Source: Mediterraneibacter catenae (lineage in GTDB: Bacteria; Bacillota; Clostridia; Lachnospirales; Lachnospiraceae). From it: a stretch of DNA of 64,000 nt. Of this stretch, positions 61,787-64,000 are shown piece after piece. The position numbers and the translations under genes are program-made. The DNA is taken from assembly GCF_008691045.1 (NCBI RefSeq), contig NZ_VMSO01000004.1, positions 62,001 through 126,000 of the forward strand, read 5' to 3'. Under the pieces are notes generated by a model. That model saw only the letters and a list, made by a program, of their open reading frames with translations. It made no database searches and was not told the DNA's origin. Positions within the stretch are counted from its first letter, which is position 1, and every line of letters starts with the position of its first letter.

Positions 61787-61828
61787 GCGGTCTGCTGAGG
61801 GCGGTCTGCTGAGAAAGGCGGTCTGCTT
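61787..61828. repeat. Three copies of GCGGTCTGCT after the WYL gene
   Basis: Copies start at 61787, 61801 and 61818 (two share the longer GCGGTCTGCTGAG), directly after the WYL stop codon. Confidence 0.7.
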
Positions 61829-61916
61829 GTTATTTGGGTGAGGCAATGGTAGAATAGTATATACATATATCCGACGTGTTTTCAGGGAAAATAATCAGAG
61901 CGGGGAGGAATGTGTG

Positions 61917-62506
61917 ATGAGCAGAACATTTAATATCACGGCAGACAGTAAGCCGTCGTTTCACTATATGGTGGATATAACGGATCGTCTTGAGCAGATT
62001 AAAAAAATGATAGATGCAGGGCAGTATTTTACAATAAACCGTGCCCGGCAGTATGGAAAAACCACGACCCTGCGCGCGCTGGCAAAATATCTGGTGCAGG
62101 ATTATGTTGTTGTAAGTCTTGATTTTCAGCTGATGAGCCATAAAGATTTTGCGGAGGAAGGGGCCTTTGTAAAAGCTTTCTCGAAGAAGCTGGGCGCAGA
62201 TATTTTATGCTGTTTTTAAAACCAATCATTAACGGAACGGGAAACTGCTATGTGGAACCGGAGACGAGAAACCGGGAACGAATGGATTTGGTTGTAGACT
62301 ACCGGGGAGAGCAGTTTGTTGTCGAGCTTAAGATATGGCATGGGGATGCTTATAATAAGCGAGGAGAAAAGCAGATTGCGGAGTACCTGGAATATTATGA
62401 ATTGAAGAAAGGGTATATGATCAGCTTTAATTTCAATAAGAAAAAAGAGATTGGCGTAAAGGATATTGTTGTGGGGGATAAACTGCTGGTGGAAGCGGTG
62501 GTGTGA
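61917..62506 (+). pseudogene. Internally deleted AAA-ATPase / PD-(D/E)XK nuclease gene
   Basis: ATG 61917 (GGGGAGGAA upstream) starts MSRTFNITADSKPSFHYMVD, then a P-loop-like NRARQYGKTTTLRALAKYL, ending prematurely at 62219. From about 62207 another frame carries the family C-terminus: PIINGTGNCYVEPETRNRER, then MDLVVDYRGEQFVVELKIWH (a PD-(D/E)XK core with Asp and ExK). Intact members of this AAA-like/DUF1703-type family are about 500 residues, so roughly 300 residues are missing. Likely a nonfunctional remnant. Confidence 0.8.
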
Positions 62507-62559
62507 TTATATAAAACAGGCATGTATAGCTAAAAAAACAATAAGGATTTTTAAGTATT

Positions 62560-64000
62560 ATGAAACTTATATTAACTGATCAAATGAAAGATGGCTTTAA
62601 TACTGCTTATATAGACAAAACATATTCTTCAAATCTTGCTTATAAACCGCAATTCATTTCAAACAACTACAAAGAAGGCCGCAAGGTTCTCTCATCCATT
62701 GAGGATGAGCTTTTGTCATGTAAAGAATTTTTTATCAGCGTAGCATTTATTACCATGGGCGGTGTTACCCCGCTTCTTCAGACACTAAAAGAATTGGAAA
62801 GACGTCATATACCTGGAAAGATTCTTACAACAGATTACCAGAATTTCAGTGAACCAAGAGCGCTTCGCAAGCTTGCGGAGTTAAGCAATATTACGTTAAA
62901 AATGTATCGGACGGATGAAGCACAGGAGGGTTTTCATACCAAAGGATATATTTTTAAGAACGAAGAGCTCTACAGAATTATTGTTGGAAGCTCGAATTTG
63001 ACATTAAGTGCGCTGACAAAAAACAGAGAATGGAATACTAGGATTGTCTCGACAGATCAGGGGGAATATGTTGAGGATTTGATGGCAGAGTTTACAGATC
63101 TGTGGAACTCTAAATATGCTGTTGCATTTGATGATTTTATCGATGAATATTCGTTAAACTATCGTGTTATTCAAAAACAGAGAAAAATTGCGAAACAAGC
63201 ACAGACCCCGTCGCTGGAACAGTATAAATTGCAGCCAAATTCAATGCAGTTAGGATTTATTGCAAATCTTGAGAAAATACAAAAGTCCGGAGAATCAAAA
63301 GCATTATTGATTTCGGCCTCGGGAACAGGGAAAACATATGCATCAGCATTTGCTTTGCGTGAAGAAGAAACAAAGAAAGTGTTGTTCTTAGTGCATAGAG
63401 AACAGATTGCAAAGCAGGCAATTGCCAGCTATAAGAAAGTATTTGGAAATACAAGAACATTTGGATTGCTTTCTGGAAATTCAAAGGATTTTGATGTAGA
63501 TTATTTGTTTTCCACAATGCAGATGATGGCAAAACAGGAGACGCTTTCAAGGTTTCATAAAGATGAATTTGAAACCATTATTATAGACGAAGCGCATCGG
63601 ACCGGAGCGGCCAGCTATCAGAATATTATGCATTATTTTACGCCTAAGTTCTGGCTGGGAATGACAGCTTCACCGGAGCGAACAGACTCTTTTGATGTTT
63701 ATGAGGCGTTTGATCATAACATAGCTTATGAGATTCGACTTCAGCAGGCATTAGAAGAGAATTTGTTATGCCCTTTCCACTATTTTGGAATTACGGATCT
63801 GCAGATTAATGGAGAGACCGTGGATGAAGAAACAGGATTGAAGGATTTCAATAAGCTTACCTGTGATGAACGTGTTAACTATGTGATCGCGCAGATGGAA
63901 TATTATGGATATTGTGGAAGAGCTCCCAAAGGATTAATCTTTTGCAGTTCGAAAAAAGAAGCACGAGCTTTAAGTGAAAAGTTTAATAAAAGAGGATATA
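62560..64000 (+). CDS. PLD-nuclease/DEAH helicase (partial, runs off the window)
   Basis: 480 residues are visible with no stop. Residues 45-190 form a phospholipase-D-type domain (FHTKGYIF with His126/Lys128, then VGSSNLTLSAL). A superfamily 2 helicase follows: Walker A ISASGTGKT (251-259), DEAH at 343-346 in IIIDEAHRTGA, and GMTASPERTD (motif III). The layout matches the PLD-DEAD/DEAH-DUF3427 proteins found in defence and repair loci. ATG 62560 has AAGGA upstream at a longer than usual distance. Base composition is more AT-rich than the Wadjet genes. Confidence 0.88.
   Translation, partial: MKLILTDQMKDGFNTAYIDKTYSSNLAYKPQFISNNYKEGRKVLSSIEDELLSCKEFFISVAFITMGGVTPLLQTLKELERRHIPGKILTTDYQNFSEPRALRKLAELSNITLKMYRTDEAQEGFHTKGYIFKNEELYRIIVGSSNLTLSALTKNREWNTRIVSTDQGEYVEDLMAEFTDLWNSKYAVAFDDFIDEYSLNYRVIQKQRKIAKQAQTPSLEQYKLQPNSMQLGFIANLEKIQKSGESKALLISASGTGKTYASAFALREEETKKVLFLVHREQIAKQAIASYKKVFGNTRTFGLLSGNSKDFDVDYLFSTMQMMAKQETLSRFHKDEFETIIIDEAHRTGAASYQNIMHYFTPKFWLGMTASPERTDSFDVYEAFDHNIAYEIRLQQALEENLLCPFHYFGITDLQINGETVDEETGLKDFNKLTCDERVNYVIAQMEYYGYCGRAPKGLIFCSSKKEARALSEKFNKRGY

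Noticed and set aside
61787-61828. A CRISPR-like array.
   Set aside because: Repeats are only 10-13 bases with 1-7-base gaps and no cas genes are in the window.
1-64000. Insertion sequences, integrases, phage genes, rRNA genes or a replication origin.
   Set aside because: I saw no transposase, recombinase, phage structural gene, rRNA or DnaA-box cluster in the window.

Overview
The window reads as one chromosomal segment of a Gram-positive, low-to-mid-GC member of the class Clostridia, most likely family Lachnospiraceae. This rests on the trmD-rplS-lepB-rbgA-lepB-rnhB-yraN order, ATP-type pckA, a SAM-I riboswitch before metK, a T-box leader before cstA, AGGAGG-type ribosome binding sites, and small proteins I know mainly from Lachnospiraceae. 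The genus cannot be fixed from the sequence. Family assignments come from reading motifs; no database search was run.

Layout. 1-6100: end of trmD, rplS, two signal peptidases flanking the ribosome-assembly GTPase rbgA, RNase HII, YraN, a YfiH/LACC1-type enzyme, an MscS channel and tRNA-Thr(CGU). 6100-9200: hotdog thioesterase, DUF362/ferredoxin protein and a sodium-coupled amino-acid symporter. 9200-11300: a decayed patch with a MerR HTH fused to a truncated ABC-permease-like segment, followed by remnants of a nucleotidyltransferase/HEPN pair. 11300-13700: an ABC importer pair lacking a binding protein, and a cytidylate-kinase-like protein. 13800-24900: biosynthesis and central metabolism (queH, argH, asd, leuCD, an NhaC-like antiporter, thrC, cdd, pckA). 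25000-31700: a membrane-anchored HTH protein, a gene-free stretch with three consecutive large hairpins, map, a DUF1015 protein, an FHA protein, shikimate kinase and murA. 31650-38300: SAM-I riboswitch plus a palindromic repeat element, metK, a two-component pair, an ECF sigma/anti-sigma pair, and PadR/DUF2812 with two operators. 38300-43500: a membrane/kinase fusion, MarR, an AT-rich patch, VanZ, and T-box-controlled cstA. 43500-46900: a YtrA-type GntR-controlled ABC operon on the minus strand.

46980-64000 is the accessory part. A complete four-gene Wadjet-type SMC anti-plasmid system (kleisin JetA, JetB, SMC ATPase JetC, TOPRIM nuclease JetD) runs from its own promoter. It is followed with almost no gap by a SEC-C/TPR-like gene and a 323-residue protein of unknown family, both candidate accessory genes. 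Beyond these are a third cytidylate-kinase-like gene, a frameshifted TPR gene, a HAD phosphatase, a HIRAN-domain protein, a WYL regulator, a deleted AAA/PD-(D/E)XK gene, and a PLD-DEAH helicase cut by the window edge. This gene mix resembles a defence island.

The most useful leads are the Wadjet operon and its two coupled downstream genes, the cstA T-box, the repeat element lodged between the SAM riboswitch and metK, and the unexplained hairpin array at 25473-25957.
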